A model generated the notes under the pieces. That model was not told the origin of the DNA, made no database searches, and was given only the letters and a program-made list of their open reading frames with translations. From assembly GCA_964569095.1 (NCBI GenBank), contig CAZMTB010000184.1, positions 1-8,446 on the forward strand: a stretch of 8,446 nucleotides of DNA, written 5' to 3'. Positions 6,691 through 8,446 of the stretch are shown here, one piece after another. Position numbers and translations under genes: made by a program. The stretch is from JALWSI01 sp964569095 [NCBI: uncultured Aquificales bacterium]. GTDB taxonomy: Bacteria > Thermosulfidibacterota > Thermosulfidibacteria > Thermosulfidibacterales. Numbering within the stretch: the stretch's first letter is position 1; each line of letters begins with the position of its first letter.

Positions 6691-8446
6691 ATGGGAATGG
6701 TGGTGAAGAGTTGGGAGGAATTGTTCCTTTCTGGGAGAAAGTATCAAGGGAGAGTCGGTAGCGTTAGAGTGGCTTTATTCGTTCTATTCGTTCAATTAGC
6801 TTTCCTTGCAGTTCCTTCTACCTCTCTTGCTGCCAAAGAGAGTTACTTTGACATGAGCTTAGAGCAACTACTGAACGTGGAGGTTACCTCTGCCTCCCGC
6901 AGGGAGCAGCCCCTGTCGGACACCGCTGCTGCGGTTTTTGTCATCACCGCTGACGACCTCAAAAGAACGGGAGTGACCAGCATACCCCAGGCCCTTCGCA
7001 TGGCCCCAGGGGTTCAGGTGGCCAAGATAAACGCGGATAATTGGGCAGTTAGCATAAGGGGGTTTAATGGAGAGTTTGCTAATAAGCTACTGGTGCTTAT
7101 CGACGGTCGTAGCATATATTCCCCAATCTCCTCGGGGGTTTACTGGGACGAGCACCTGATTCCCATTGACAACATAGAGCGCATAGAGGTGATTCGTGGT
7201 CCTGGAGGGAGCCTTTGGGGAGAGAATGCGGTTAACGGTATTATAAACATAATCACAAAGAAGGCCAAGGATACCCAAGGTTTCTACCTTTCCACGGCCG
7301 TGGGTAACGAGGATGAGGCCTTGCTCACCCTTAGATACGGAGGTCGTGTGGGGGATAGTACCTTTTTCAGGATTTACGCTAAGGGTACTAAAGGGGATTC
7401 TTCAAAGTGGTTGTGGGATGGTTCTGCTAACGACGGCTGGAGCTACCTCACGGGGGGATTCAGGGTCGATTCTGAGTTGTCAGAAAAAGACACAGTTACC
7501 ATAACGGCAGATATTTCAAAGGGGATAAGGGACAAGGACTATTACACGGCGTCGTTGAGACCCCCGTACCAGGAGGAACTGAAGTACAAAATGGTCTCCG
7601 ACACGGGCCACGTCACGGGAAAGTGGAGGCACCGGTTCTCCCCCAAGACCTCATGCACCTTGAAAGGGTACTTTTGGAGCGAGGGTCGCAAGTACGAGAA
7701 CTACTCGTTCACCTCCAACACGCTGGATCTGGAGGCGGAGTACCAGACATCTTTAGGTCGCCATCTCCTCACTATAGGAGGAGACTACCGCCACATATGG
7801 ACTCACTTCTGGAACACCTATCAGGTGGGTTTCTGGCCTTCTAAAAGGAGGGATCACTTTTACAGCGTGTTCTTTCAGGATGAGGTATCTCTCGGTTCTA
7901 ATCTCAAGTTTATTTTTGGATCGAGGTTCAGCCATAACCCCTTCTCCGACTGGGAAATTCAACCTACTGCCAGATTGTTGTGGCACATTGACGAGAACAA
8001 CAGCGTGTGGATGGCGGTTTCCCGGGCAGTAAGAACCCCGGACTTTGGAAGGCACAGCATCTCTTTTCTCTACGCCGTGATTCCTCCAAGCGGTTCAAGC
8101 CGACCGGTGCCTGTTGCGGTTTTTGGGGAGGGTAACAAAGATCTGGACAGCGAGACCGTGGTTTCTTACGAGATGGGTCTGCGTAGCAAGGTTTCTCCAA
8201 GGTTTAACTTCAACGTAGCGGCGTACTTTAACAAGTATAGAAAGCTGTTGGCGGGAAGAACCCCTGAGTATTCCGGCTTGAGCCTAGAACCTTACCTGCA
8301 CGCTGAAGCAAAGGGCATTTTTGGTAATCTGGGAGACGCCGAGAGCTACGGCGTTGAGGCGGTTGCAAACCTTGAGGTGACCCCATGGTGGCGCTTGCAG
8401 GGAGCATTCACCTTTGGAAGGATGTTTCTTCACTATTCGAGAGGTG
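6691..8446 (+). CDS. TonB-dependent outer-membrane receptor, 3' truncated by window edge
   Basis: This is a TonB-gated outer-membrane transporter; the substrate cannot be told from sequence. The frame stays open to the window end, giving 585 codons. A signal peptide is visible: hydrophobic core at about residues 27-41 (VALFVLFVQLAFLAV) and probable cleavage after SLA or LAA near residue 47-48. An unusually long region of about 26 residues precedes the core. The mature part begins with the conserved SLEQLLNVEVTSASR, followed by the plug domain (about 70-190): SIRGFNG (121-127), LLVLIDGRSIYSP, and RIEVIRGPGGSLWGENAVNG continuing into INIITKKA (to about 192). The remainder shows alternating, aromatic-rich beta-barrel sequence, including VSRAVRTPDF and a DLDSETVVSYEMGL segment typical of the family's barrel. 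The 3' end, with the final strands and terminal aromatic residue, lies outside. Codon use is somewhat AT-richer than in the preceding genes. It is the main evidence that the host has an outer membrane. Confidence 0.95.
   Translation, partial: MGMVVKSWEELFLSGRKYQGRVGSVRVALFVLFVQLAFLAVPSTSLAAKESYFDMSLEQLLNVEVTSASRREQPLSDTAAAVFVITADDLKRTGVTSIPQALRMAPGVQVAKINADNWAVSIRGFNGEFANKLLVLIDGRSIYSPISSGVYWDEHLIPIDNIERIEVIRGPGGSLWGENAVNGIINIITKKAKDTQGFYLSTAVGNEDEALLTLRYGGRVGDSTFFRIYAKGTKGDSSKWLWDGSANDGWSYLTGGFRVDSELSEKDTVTITADISKGIRDKDYYTASLRPPYQEELKYKMVSDTGHVTGKWRHRFSPKTSCTLKGYFWSEGRKYENYSFTSNTLDLEAEYQTSLGRHLLTIGGDYRHIWTHFWNTYQVGFWPSKRRDHFYSVFFQDEVSLGSNLKFIFGSRFSHNPFSDWEIQPTARLLWHIDENNSVWMAVSRAVRTPDFGRHSISFLYAVIPPSGSSRPVPVAVFGEGNKDLDSETVVSYEMGLRSKVSPRFNFNVAAYFNKYRKLLAGRTPEYSGLSLEPYLHAEAKGIFGNLGDAESYGVEAVANLEVTPWWRLQGAFTFGRMFLHYSRG

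Noticed and set aside
7313-7844. Short plus-strand open frames inside the receptor region (7313-7504 and 7623-7844)
   Set aside because: The receptor frame from 6691 is open across this whole region and carries conserved plug and barrel motifs. These short frames are out-of-phase shadows.

Overview
The window is a compact stretch of bacterial chromosome read entirely on the + strand. It holds six confidently recognised genes plus one small unrecognised membrane-protein gene. In order they are: glucose-6-phosphate isomerase (5' end cut off by the window), a 62-residue two-helix membrane protein, the tRNA-modification flavoprotein MnmG, the bifunctional NAD(P)HX repair enzyme Nnr, acetylglutamate kinase ArgB, thymidylate kinase Tmk, and a TonB-dependent outer-membrane receptor (3' end cut off by the window).

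The host is very probably a diderm (outer-membrane) bacterium, because the last gene encodes a signal-peptide-bearing TonB-dependent receptor. Coding regions look moderately GC-rich. They use AGG heavily for arginine and use ATA for isoleucine, Shine-Dalgarno sites are strong (GAGGAGG-like), and argB appears to start at TTG. That pattern fits Synergistota such as Thermanaerovibrio or Dethiosulfovibrio relatives. This is an inference from style and gene content, not a demonstrated assignment, and other diderm lineages with AGG-rich codon use are possible.

Layout: bases 1-1352 hold pgi and the small membrane gene, joined stop-to-start (TGAATG). Bases 1353-1478 are a gap rich in short inverted repeats. 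Bases 1479-3368 hold mnmG. A roughly 100-base gap with 11-base-period direct repeats precedes nnr (3469-5028), which overlaps argB (5013-5894). After 51 bases comes tmk (5946-6563). A 127-base, AT-richer gap containing a weak terminator-like hairpin and another 11-base-period direct repeat separates tmk from the receptor gene (6691 to the window end).

The first six genes look like an opportunistic housekeeping cluster: central sugar metabolism, tRNA wobble modification, cofactor repair, arginine synthesis and dTTP synthesis. They do not form one pathway. The clearest translational coupling is pgi to the small gene and nnr to argB. The receptor starts a new functional block that continues beyond the window. 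I see no RNA genes, CRISPR arrays, insertion sequences or phage genes, and no convincing undescribed multi-gene system. The most interesting leads are the orphan small membrane gene, the substituted motifs in MnmG, and the receptor with its unusually long pre-signal region and repeat-bearing upstream sequence.
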